This document shows positions 8,531 to 15,406 of a stretch of DNA of 38,176 nucleotides, piece by piece; within the stretch, counting starts at the first letter, position 1, and the number at the start of each line of letters is the position of its first letter. The DNA comes from Deltaproteobacteria bacterium. Its GTDB lineage: Bacteria; UBA10199; JADGCS01. Under the pieces are notes generated by a model. That model was not told where the DNA came from. It saw only the letters and a program-made list of their open reading frames with translations, and did not search any database. Where the stretch lies: contig JADGCS010000037.1 of NCBI GenBank assembly GCA_015228875.1, positions 1-38,176 on the forward strand, in the 5' to 3' direction. The position numbers and the translations under genes are program-made.

Positions 8531-8934
8531 TATTCGACACCCAGCAGCTCCACATCGAAGATCAGGTCGGCATTGGGTGGGATATCCGAACCAGCGCCGC
8601 TTGCACCGTAACCGAGTGCTGCCGGGATGTTGAGTGTCCGCTTGCCACCGACCTTCATGCCCTTAACGCCCTGATCCCAGCCTTTGATGACACGTCCAGT
8701 GCCCAGCACAAAGCCGAAGGGGGACCCGCGATCGAGGGAGCTGTCGAACTTTTTGCCCTTCTGGCCGTTTTCTAACAGCCAGCCGGTGTAGTGAACCGAG
8801 ACTGTCTTGCCGTCAACGGCCTCGACGCCTGTGCCCACAAGCGTGTCAGTTGTTTTTAATTCTGTGAGTGCTGCAAAGGCAGACACAGTGATTGCAAGGA
8901 CTGTTAACATTGTAAATAATTTAAATATCTTCAT
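8530..8934 (-). CDS. FKBP-type peptidyl-prolyl cis-trans isomerase, secreted
   Basis: 134 residues: a signal peptide (MKIFKLFTMLTVLAITVSAFA, cleavage about residue 22) followed by one FKBP domain at about 36-134. Family motifs are VHYTGWL, FDSSLDRG, FVLGTGRVIKGWDQG, GGKRTLNIP and LGYGASG, ending with the IFDVELL strand. It should speed proline isomerisation of periplasmic proteins. The start has a good AGGAG six nucleotides upstream. It lacks the N-terminal dimerisation domain of FkpA, so no gene symbol is given. ggt lies downstream on the same strand, separated only by repeat R2, so the two may be co-transcribed. Confidence 0.95.
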   Translation of the reverse strand: MKIFKLFTMLTVLAITVSAFAALTELKTTDTLVGTGVEAVDGKTVSVHYTGWLLENGQKGKKFDSSLDRGSPFGFVLGTGRVIKGWDQGVKGMKVGGKRTLNIPAALGYGASGAGSDIPPNADLIFDVELLGVE

Positions 8935-9129
8935 GGGGACTCCTTTTGTATATAAGTTGTATTTAAGTATAAAGTGAAAAAATCTTAAAATGCATGAGTA
9001 ACTTCAGACCTTTAAGTTTCTTTAAAAAAAAACTCAAGTAATTCCCATTTCTGCCGTTGAGTACGAGTGAAGGCTGCAAAGGAGGCTATGCGTAATATGT
9101 AGTTTCAGAAGAATAACTGTCAGTCAACT

Positions 9130-9183
9130 CGGTATTTCTGGGACCTCATGGTTATGGGTGAGTTAACCATGTGAAAAATACCG
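9130..9183. other. Nested hairpin in a gene-free spacer
   Basis: An outer stem CGGTATTT/AAATACCG (9130-9137 with 9176-9183) encloses an inner perfect stem CATGGTTA/TAACCATG (9147-9154 with 9164-9171). No T-run follows on either strand, so it is not a standard terminator. It lies in the 496-bp spacer between the FKBP promoter side and the protoporphyrinogen oxidase 3' end, along with element B. I see no gene in that spacer. Confidence 0.65.
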
Positions 9184-9271
9184 GCATGTGAGCTTGTTGC
9201 GATACAGGCATGGGTTGTTGTTCTGAGCCTATGTATTTATTTCACATTCGTCAGTTGAAGCATACTGCGCG

Positions 9272-9376
9272 ACAGGTGATGCGGGATTTAATTGAGTTCT
9301 ACGCGACTTCCCGTGCTTCACCTGTTTGTTGCGCAACTTTGACTCTCCGAACTCAATTAAATCCCGCATCACCTGT
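9272..9376 (+). repeat. Perfect 28-bp inverted repeat with 49-nt loop (hairpin element B)
   Basis: Arms 9272-9299 and 9349-9376 are exactly complementary (ACAGGTGATGC, then GGGATTTAATTGAGTTC). The loop 9300-9348 equals the reverse complement of element A's loop except for one substitution and one extra T. The inner arm differs from A by one base, compensated on the other side, and the outer arm is a different sequence. A 13-nt piece of the loop (TCACCTGTTTGTT, 9318-9330) recurs across the end of the right arm (9369-9381). Confidence 0.9.
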
Positions 9377-9430
9377 TTGTTTGTACTGTCTTTCTTGGTT
9401 TTGTCCCGAGGTCTTTTTTTTTGGGGGGCA

Positions 9431-10798
9431 TTAAAAATAAACAGCCCGTGCCTCTGGCGGTTTGTGCCCTGTCTGTGCCTGTAACCATTCGAGTGAGACC
9501 GACTTTGCCTTTTTGATCATGTCGTTAATGCCAATCCCTTCCCAGCCAAACCCCAGTATTTTAAGATGGTGATGCCGTGTTTCTATTGCTTGACGCCAGT
9601 CGAGTATTTTCTGGTAGCCTGTTTCCAACTGTGGGATGCCAGTTTTTGTTCTCAGCACCGTTGCAAACACAGGTTGGTTGGGCAGGTGAATCAGTGTGCG
9701 AATATCACTGTAAGCCTCGTGGATGAGTGCGTTGTCATCAAGCTCAAGCCTCTCCGGGTACCTGCGTCCCCCAACAAGGACCTCGATGAGTGAGTGTCCC
9801 TCTGGTGCCCTTTTGGGGAACATGTGGCTTGAAAAAATGGCACCCAGCGCAAAACGCTGTTCTTTCGCGGGGGCAAGGTAACCAAAACCAAAGGGGATCT
9901 CTGCGGATTTGTCGAACCCCATGACAACATTGGCAAGCCCTGCCTCGGGGATTGATGGGAACGGGGGAGCGGCGAGCGGCTGTAACAGGGGGATCGCCTG
10001 ATTAATGTGCAGTGCCACAGCAATTTTTAAGGAGGTCATTTTAGCGGAGGGGGTTGTGATCTCAAAACCCGCTGTGGTCGGACGGATGCCCGTGACCTGC
10101 ACGCCGTATCTGATATTTTGATGCTGCAAAAGTGATGTGATGATTTGTTCCATGCCCTGCTTAAAACTGATCATGCAGGGAAAGGGGGTGCCCTTTTTAT
10201 TTTTTCTGAGTTTGAGGGCGCCTCGAATGACAGAGCCGGCCTGTTTCTCAAGCCCCCTGACCCCGGGCATTGTGGCGTCGATGCTGAGTTTGTGGATGTC
10301 TCCTGCATACGTCCCTGTAAAGACAGCATCGGCAAAGGGCAACATGCCTTTTCCAAAACGGTGTGCGGTCCACGCGGCGACGGTTTGCTCTTGTTCTATC
10401 GGTTTTTTAAAGAGGTCGGCAGCGACACGTAACTTGTGTCTCAACGGCATGATCCCGCTGATGATTATTTTCTGCGGTGTCTGCGGGATCATCTGGAGTT
10501 TTCCATCAAGGCAGAGGTAACGGACAAATTTTTTTAAGGGGGCGCGCAGGATTTCACTCTCGAGGTGAAGTTTATTGATGAGATCCCGGCCCTCCTCTGT
10601 GTTGTCGAGAAAACCGTGGGCACCGTACTCGGCAATAAACCCCGCTTCCTGGTGTGTCCTGATGGCACCACCGGGTCTGTGGGACTTGTCCAGCACAAGA
10701 ATATCAAGCCCCGCATTTTGTTTTTTTAAATAGTGGGCGAGGGCAAGACCCGTCAGTCCCGCCCCAATGATGATGATGTCGTGTACCTCGTGGCTCAT
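9431..10798 (-). CDS. hemG: Oxygen-dependent protoporphyrinogen (or coproporphyrinogen) oxidase, HemY/HemG family
   Basis: FAD-dependent amine-oxidase-family enzyme of late haem synthesis, 455 residues, typical for the family. The N-terminus has the dinucleotide-binding fold (IIIIGAGLTGLALA, residues 8-21), then LVLDKSHRPGGAIRT. Substrate-domain blocks include FADAVFTGTYAGD and SFKQGMEQI. The C-terminus has the second FAD motif in GFGWEGIGINDMI. The B. subtilis counterpart is called HemY, and the name hemG is also used for this FAD enzyme, not the E. coli flavodoxin type. The start lies 5 nt after the stop of the MBL-fold gene, so the two form an operon. No other haem genes are in the window. 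Protoporphyrinogen versus coproporphyrinogen cannot be decided here. Confidence 0.88.
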   Translation of the reverse strand: MSHEVHDIIIIGAGLTGLALAHYLKKQNAGLDILVLDKSHRPGGAIRTHQEAGFIAEYGAHGFLDNTEEGRDLINKLHLESEILRAPLKKFVRYLCLDGKLQMIPQTPQKIIISGIMPLRHKLRVAADLFKKPIEQEQTVAAWTAHRFGKGMLPFADAVFTGTYAGDIHKLSIDATMPGVRGLEKQAGSVIRGALKLRKNKKGTPFPCMISFKQGMEQIITSLLQHQNIRYGVQVTGIRPTTAGFEITTPSAKMTSLKIAVALHINQAIPLLQPLAAPPFPSIPEAGLANVVMGFDKSAEIPFGFGYLAPAKEQRFALGAIFSSHMFPKRAPEGHSLIEVLVGGRRYPERLELDDNALIHEAYSDIRTLIHLPNQPVFATVLRTKTGIPQLETGYQKILDWRQAIETRHHHLKILGFGWEGIGINDMIKKAKSVSLEWLQAQTGHKPPEARAVYF

Positions 10799-10803
10799 CT
10801 GTT

Positions 10804-11433
10804 TTAGTCTTGAAAAAATGGATTGTGGTTGATTTCGTTTTTAATGGTGGTGTGAGGCCCATGTCCGGGGAGCACGATTGTATTTAAGGGCAGGGTAAAT
10901 AATTTTGTGCGCACCGCATTGATGAGGCTGTCGTAATTTCCGTTCCAGAGGTCTGTCCGTCCTATGGAGCCCATAAAGAGTGTATCACCGCTGATCAGGT
11001 GGTTGTGGATGACAAAACAGACTGAGCCCGGAGAATGTCCGGGCGTGTGCAGCACTTTTACGGTGAGGTCTTGAGTGCATTCTATCACGTCGTTGTCCTT
11101 GAGGGGTAAAGTTTTTGGCATCTTGATTTTGGGTAAATGGGCGCCGAGAAAACTCGCCTGCATGGCGATGTTGTCGTAAAGAAACAGGTCGTCTGTGTGG
11201 AGACAGACGCTGCACCCGAGTGTCTCCTGGATTTCGCTGACCGCGCCTATGTGATCATGATGCGCGTGTGTGAGCAGTATGTGAGTGACCGTAAATTTGT
11301 GACGCTGAATCTCGGACAAAATTTTGTCTGCCTCGTCTCCTGGATCAATAATGACGGCCTTGCCCTGATCCTGATCGGCAACAATGATGCAGTTTGATTG
11401 AAACATTCCCAGTGAAAATATCTTGATAAACAT
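10804..11433 (-). CDS. MBL-fold metallo-hydrolase (glyoxalase II-like)
   Basis: 209-residue binuclear-zinc hydrolase. Ligands seen: H56, H58, D60 and H61 in THAHHDH, H133 in HTPGHSPGS, D150 in SGDTLF and H191 in LPGHGP. The short length and lack of the C-terminal glyoxalase II helical domain fit the YcbL-like subgroup, often annotated as hydroxyacylglutathione hydrolase-like. AAGGA sits 7 nt before the ATG. It is the first gene of the operon with the protoporphyrinogen oxidase and is divergent from the adenosyltransferase gene. The link to haem synthesis may only be co-transcription. Confidence 0.93.
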   Translation of the reverse strand: MFIKIFSLGMFQSNCIIVADQDQGKAVIIDPGDEADKILSEIQRHKFTVTHILLTHAHHDHIGAVSEIQETLGCSVCLHTDDLFLYDNIAMQASFLGAHLPKIKMPKTLPLKDNDVIECTQDLTVKVLHTPGHSPGSVCFVIHNHLISGDTLFMGSIGRTDLWNGNYDSLINAVRTKLFTLPLNTIVLPGHGPHTTIKNEINHNPFFQD

Positions 11434-11523
11434 GGTGGATTCCTTGATAAGCAGTGTCAGTTGGGAAATTTCCGACAGACACCAGGCAAAGTGTGAAGGG
11501 CCAACGGTTCTTTACCAAATCAC

Positions 11524-12063
11524 ATGGCTAAAATCTATACCAAAACGGGTGACGACGGGACAACGGCTCTTTTTGACGGCACACGAGTCAAGAAGGATCA
11601 TCAGCGTATTGGCTTATACGGTGAGGTCGACGAGCTTAACAGCATCATCGGGCTTGCAGAATCCTTTATCACAGATCCCGTCTTTAAAAAGGATCTTTAT
11701 CAAATCCAGCGAGACCTTCTGGCCCTGGGGGCCAATCTTGCCAATCCCGGTGGTTTACCACAGGCAGACAAGACACAATTTAACAACGATAAAGTCGAAT
11801 GGCTCGAAAATAAAATAGATGAAATGCAGGCCGGGCTTGAGCCGCTTGGCAGTTTTATATTGCCGGGTGGCAGTCACTCGGCGGGTTGTCTGCAGGTGGC
11901 TCGTTGTGTTTGTCGTCGGGCGGAACGGGTTCTTGTGTCGCTCCTCAACAACGAAAAAACAGACGGCGTTTATCTTGTGTATTTAAACAGGCTGTCTGAT
12001 TTTTTGTTTCTTGCGGCAAGACACGCCAATAAACTCAGGGGTGAGGATGAGATTGAGTGGTGA
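11524..12063 (+). CDS. pduO: PduO-type ATP:cob(I)alamin adenosyltransferase
   Basis: 179 residues. It makes adenosylcobalamin from cob(I)alamin and ATP. Family motifs are all present: TKTGDDGTT (6-14, ATP loop), GEVDELNS (33-40), CRRAERVL, and YLNRLSDFLFLAAR with the conserved Asn-Arg-Leu-Ser-Asp. No clear Shine-Dalgarno lies before the ATG, but the MAKIYTKTGD start is canonical. A 90-bp divergent spacer separates it from the MBL-fold gene. Its last 29 nt overlap the convergent YkgJ-like gene. It implies a B12-dependent enzyme elsewhere in the genome. None is in this window. Confidence 0.95.
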   Translation: MAKIYTKTGDDGTTALFDGTRVKKDHQRIGLYGEVDELNSIIGLAESFITDPVFKKDLYQIQRDLLALGANLANPGGLPQADKTQFNNDKVEWLENKIDEMQAGLEPLGSFILPGGSHSAGCLQVARCVCRRAERVLVSLLNNEKTDGVYLVYLNRLSDFLFLAARHANKLRGEDEIEW

Positions 12064-12541
12064 GTTTGTTTAATATCTTTTCGAACTCACTGGGGTATCT
12101 TTTGACAAACGAAAAGCCGCAGCCCTTGTGGAGTTTTGTATAACCCGTAAGAGGGGTCTTTGGAAACCCGCGGCACAGGGCTGGTTTAAACCTCTGGATA
12201 CCGCATTTGTTGTCCTTGGTGACGTAGCCGCATTCGTAGACCAGCAGGCTGTCTACGGTACCCAGATAAGTAAAGTTGTAACGCAGAAAGTGCCACTTTT
12301 TAACAAGGGTTAACAGTCGCGTGCGTGTGTGCCATGACTGGGGAAACTCCATGCCGATCAGATGACAACACTGCCCTGTCATTTTGCAGGCACCGGTTCG
12401 GATGTATTCTGATTTTTTAAACAACCCGAGGATGATCTTTGTGGGCCATTCGCAGAAGATGACAATCCATTCTGCAACGTAACACACAACCTGTGCGATC
12501 AAACGGGAGAAGTAAAGCACAATGGCTTTGATAAAATTCAC
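12035..12541 (-). CDS. YkgJ-family cysteine-cluster protein
   Basis: 168 residues with a hydrophobic N-terminal segment (about residues 5-40, one or two membrane helices). The cysteine pattern is that of YkgJ/putative Zn- or Fe-chelate proteins: C52, C58 and C59 (GACKMTGQCC), C104, C113, C123 (ALCRGFP) and C141 (KGCGF). Family function is unsettled; metal binding is inferred from the pattern. The start is a GTG with a weak ribosome site. The 3' end overlaps the convergent adenosyltransferase gene by 29 nt. Confidence 0.85.
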   Translation of the reverse strand: MNFIKAIVLYFSRLIAQVVCYVAEWIVIFCEWPTKIILGLFKKSEYIRTGACKMTGQCCHLIGMEFPQSWHTRTRLLTLVKKWHFLRYNFTYLGTVDSLLVYECGYVTKDNKCGIQRFKPALCRGFPKTPLTGYTKLHKGCGFSFVKRYPSEFEKILNKLTTQSHPHP

Positions 12542-12600
12542 CGCGCGTCTTCTTACTTGCTAATCATGAAAAAGTCCATTAAACTTGGGCGCAGACTTTC

Positions 12601-15330
12601 ATGAAAAATACCTGCCATCTTATCATTTTTTTTCTGTCAGTTTTGCTTTATCCCTCTTACGGTTTTTCCTATCCCATCCAGGAAAAACTTGTCAGCACCG
12701 ACGCCTTGCCCCTTGAGATTTTAAGCACACAGCCCGATTTTTTATATGTGCCGCCGTTTGGTGATTATCAGGACAAATACATGTTCTCCGCATACGGTGC
12801 GGATCTCACGATCATCGATCTCGAAACCTGGGCCGCGTATCAAACACAGCCTGACAGTTTTTCGACAACCATTGCCGACGTTGTCATGCTGGCCAATGGC
12901 ACGAGTCTTGTGGTGGCACTGACAGACGGTAATCTTGCCCGTATCGAGCTTGACGACGAAGACACCTTCGCAAATACCATCACCACATCAAGTGACAGCA
13001 CAGCCGCTTCACTGGTCTCACTTGTACGGTATCAGAGTGACTCCACTGTAGCGGATGATGCCGAGGAGGAGGAAGAAGTAGTCGAAGAGGTTGACTCGAG
13101 ACAAATCGACATTTCAGCAGACATGACCAGCCCCGGGATCAGTTTTATCGCCGCCGATCCGGCATCCGAAATTGTCTACATGGTCAATTCATCGGGGTAC
13201 TATTTTGAATACAATCTTAATTCCAACAACCTGACAGAACTCGAACTCATAGACGAGTCTTCTGATGATGGGGATGCCGAAGAGAGTACCGAGGTGGTCT
13301 ATTCGCCCAACGATATGGTCTTGGCCGATTCAGATGGCGGGGACAAGGTCCTCATCACGACAACCACGGGCGAGGTCATTGTCATCGCGGCGGGCTCCGG
13401 CAGCTACACAGCCTATCAGTTGAGTTCCAGCGCCGTGGATAATCTTGAGACCAATCTTTCCCAAATGGCTGTGACACCTGATGGCAATTATGTTTACATT
13501 GTCGATTCCGATAACGACGCCATCTGGGTGTTTTCGGCGCAGTCCAATTCTTTTGTCGATCAGTATTCCGCCGGGACAAACCCGGACCCTGTCGCAGCAG
13601 AGGCAGACAATAACACATACACAAACGTTTTTGTGTATGAGGACAAGGCGGGAAATGTCGTGACCTACGCAGCGGGGGCAACGGGGCTCTCTGTGATTTC
13701 TGCCGCAGAACCCGGGACGGCGGCTGCCCAGAGCAAGATCATTGATGGCGACGAGTCAACACCCGACACCGATGACCCCATCACCATGAGCGGCCTCCCT
13801 GGTCCCATAGCGGCAACCTCCGGCGATGCGGGGTATGTGTTTACGGCCAATGGCGATGCGTCAATCTCGGTTCTTACAGACAATCCCTGGATCACCATCT
13901 CAAGCCTCGAGCCGACATCAGTCACGGCCGTTTCGTCAACATTTACGGTGGTCTTTCAGACAGACACACCCGGTTCTTATACGGTAAGGGCCAACAGCAA
14001 TGCGCTGGGGACAACAGGGACCGAACTGGTTGCTGCGGCTACGGTCGCCGCTGATGCAACCAACACAGACATCGCAACCAGCAACATTGACATCAACACA
14101 TTCAGCCGCTCTACCTTTATAGAGGGGTACAACAAGATTTTTATTCTGCTTACAGATGCCGAGGGCAATATCGGTCATACGGCAGAATTGCTTCATGTCG
14201 ACAGACCCCCAGAGCCTGTGACCATCAATTCGGCCAACTTTGGCAACAAAAAGATCTACATGAGCTTTAACACCTCGCCGGATGAGGATGTAGCCTCTTA
14301 CACAATGTATGCGGCATCGGCAGAGAGTGCCTCGAGTCCTGTCTGTCCGGGCAGCCTTGCATTTGACACCAATGTCACCTCCGGATCATTGACAGCGGCC
14401 GCGTGTCCGGGGGCAACCTGTGACGGGGGGATTATGGGGCTTGTGAACGACACGCCCTATTGTCTGGCCCTCAGGGTTGTTGATGCGGGGGGGCAGGCGA
14501 GCACGCTTTCAACCTATGGGACGGCTATCACACCTGAACAGACCGTTGGCCCCGCGGGTTTTTTGGGTGAGACCAGCTGTGCGTTAAATCCTGTTAATAC
14601 ACATGTTAAAAAATGGCCTGCGTTTTTTGTGTTTTCATTGATGGTTGTTTTTTTATTTGTGTTTAGAATGGGGCGGGCATTTTTTTTTGGCAGGTGTCTC
14701 TTTTTTTTTATGGGCATGATGGTTTTGATCGGTTATCCCGTCGGTATTGACGCAGCGGAGCGCACACCCCAAAACTGGACGTTTGAGGCCAAGGCTGGCA
14801 TGATGATCCCCACAGACCCCCAGGTGAAGGGGTTTCTTGGCCTGTGCTGCAATATGGGCGGCGAGTTCGAATTTGGCTGGCTTTACAAAAACAGGTACAA
14901 CGTCACGGTGTCTCTGGGAGGCGCGTACGATACGGGCACGGCTGTTGGTATCAGGAGCGGCGGGGCATCGGGGGACAAGTTCAGGCTGCTCATGATTCCC
15001 CTGCGGCTCGATTTTGTCTATCGTCTCGATTTTAAATCCGAGCAGCTTATTCTTCCTTATGTGAGGGCAGGTGTTGACACGGTTTTTTTTAGAGAGACCA
15101 CAGCCGGCGAGTCTATCATGAATTTTAAATACGGACTTCATGGTGGTGCCGGTGTCGGAATTTTACTCGATAAGATTGAACAGCTTGGTCACGACCTTGA
15201 AACCGAGATGGGTGTCAACGATATTTATCTCACCCTCGAAGGCCGCTACGCCATGATCAGCAGCTTTAAATCCACAGGGCTTGATCTCTCAGGCTTTTAT
15301 CCTTACCTTGGGTTGTTGTTTGAGTTTTAG
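12601..15330 (+). CDS. Secreted beta-propeller protein fused to an outer-membrane beta-barrel (MXAN_2562-like)
   Basis: 909 residues. Signal peptide (MKNTCHLIIFFLSVLLYP). Residues 30-450 form a YVTN/propeller-like domain (MAVTPDGNYVYIVDSDND, PDPVAAEADNN) with acidic insertions. Residues 440-680 are Ig/FN3-like, ending in a Cys-containing stretch and a strong membrane helix (WPAFFVFSLMVVFLFVF). An internal ATG at 14668 (M690) then starts what looks like a second signal peptide (MGMMVLIGYPVGIDA-AE) and a short barrel of amphipathic strands (715-909) ending in LLFEF, as outer-membrane proteins do. It therefore reads like two genes joined in frame. Poly-T runs near 14650-14710 could hide a frameshift. 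A 12-codon open frame (12566-12604) overlaps the start ATG. Function is unknown. Confidence 0.72.
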   Translation: MKNTCHLIIFFLSVLLYPSYGFSYPIQEKLVSTDALPLEILSTQPDFLYVPPFGDYQDKYMFSAYGADLTIIDLETWAAYQTQPDSFSTTIADVVMLANGTSLVVALTDGNLARIELDDEDTFANTITTSSDSTAASLVSLVRYQSDSTVADDAEEEEEVVEEVDSRQIDISADMTSPGISFIAADPASEIVYMVNSSGYYFEYNLNSNNLTELELIDESSDDGDAEESTEVVYSPNDMVLADSDGGDKVLITTTTGEVIVIAAGSGSYTAYQLSSSAVDNLETNLSQMAVTPDGNYVYIVDSDNDAIWVFSAQSNSFVDQYSAGTNPDPVAAEADNNTYTNVFVYEDKAGNVVTYAAGATGLSVISAAEPGTAAAQSKIIDGDESTPDTDDPITMSGLPGPIAATSGDAGYVFTANGDASISVLTDNPWITISSLEPTSVTAVSSTFTVVFQTDTPGSYTVRANSNALGTTGTELVAAATVAADATNTDIATSNIDINTFSRSTFIEGYNKIFILLTDAEGNIGHTAELLHVDRPPEPVTINSANFGNKKIYMSFNTSPDEDVASYTMYAASAESASSPVCPGSLAFDTNVTSGSLTAAACPGATCDGGIMGLVNDTPYCLALRVVDAGGQASTLSTYGTAITPEQTVGPAGFLGETSCALNPVNTHVKKWPAFFVFSLMVVFLFVFRMGRAFFFGRCLFFFMGMMVLIGYPVGIDAAERTPQNWTFEAKAGMMIPTDPQVKGFLGLCCNMGGEFEFGWLYKNRYNVTVSLGGAYDTGTAVGIRSGGASGDKFRLLMIPLRLDFVYRLDFKSEQLILPYVRAGVDTVFFRETTAGESIMNFKYGLHGGAGVGILLDKIEQLGHDLETEMGVNDIYLTLEGRYAMISSFKSTGLDLSGFYPYLGLLFEF

Positions 15331-15336
15331 TGGCCA

Positions 15337-15406
15337 GGTGTCAGGACTGGACATAGAGCAGCAAATGCGACATGATCGTTATTGTCCCATATCCGGTCCT
15401 GACCCC
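15337..15406. repeat. Imperfect 17-bp inverted repeat between convergent genes (hairpin C)
   Basis: Arms 15337-15353 and 15390-15406 pair with one mismatch and one G-T pair (GGTGTCAGGACTGGA with TCCGGTCCTGACCCC). The right arm overlaps the 3' end of the addA-like gene and codes its last residues. GGGGTCAGGAC-type arms are reminiscent of RAYT/REP hairpins (inference). It may serve as a two-way terminator. Confidence 0.75.

Noticed and set aside
9012-9030. Shared TTAAGTTTC motif with 27233-27250 as a sigma-factor box
   Set aside because: AT-rich, no matching -10 element at the right spacing, and only two occurrences noticed.
12566-12604. 12-residue leader peptide (MKKSIKLGRRLS) overlapping the start of the propeller-barrel gene
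   Set aside because: ATGA overlap is suggestive of coupling but there is no ribosome site and the frame is too short to judge.
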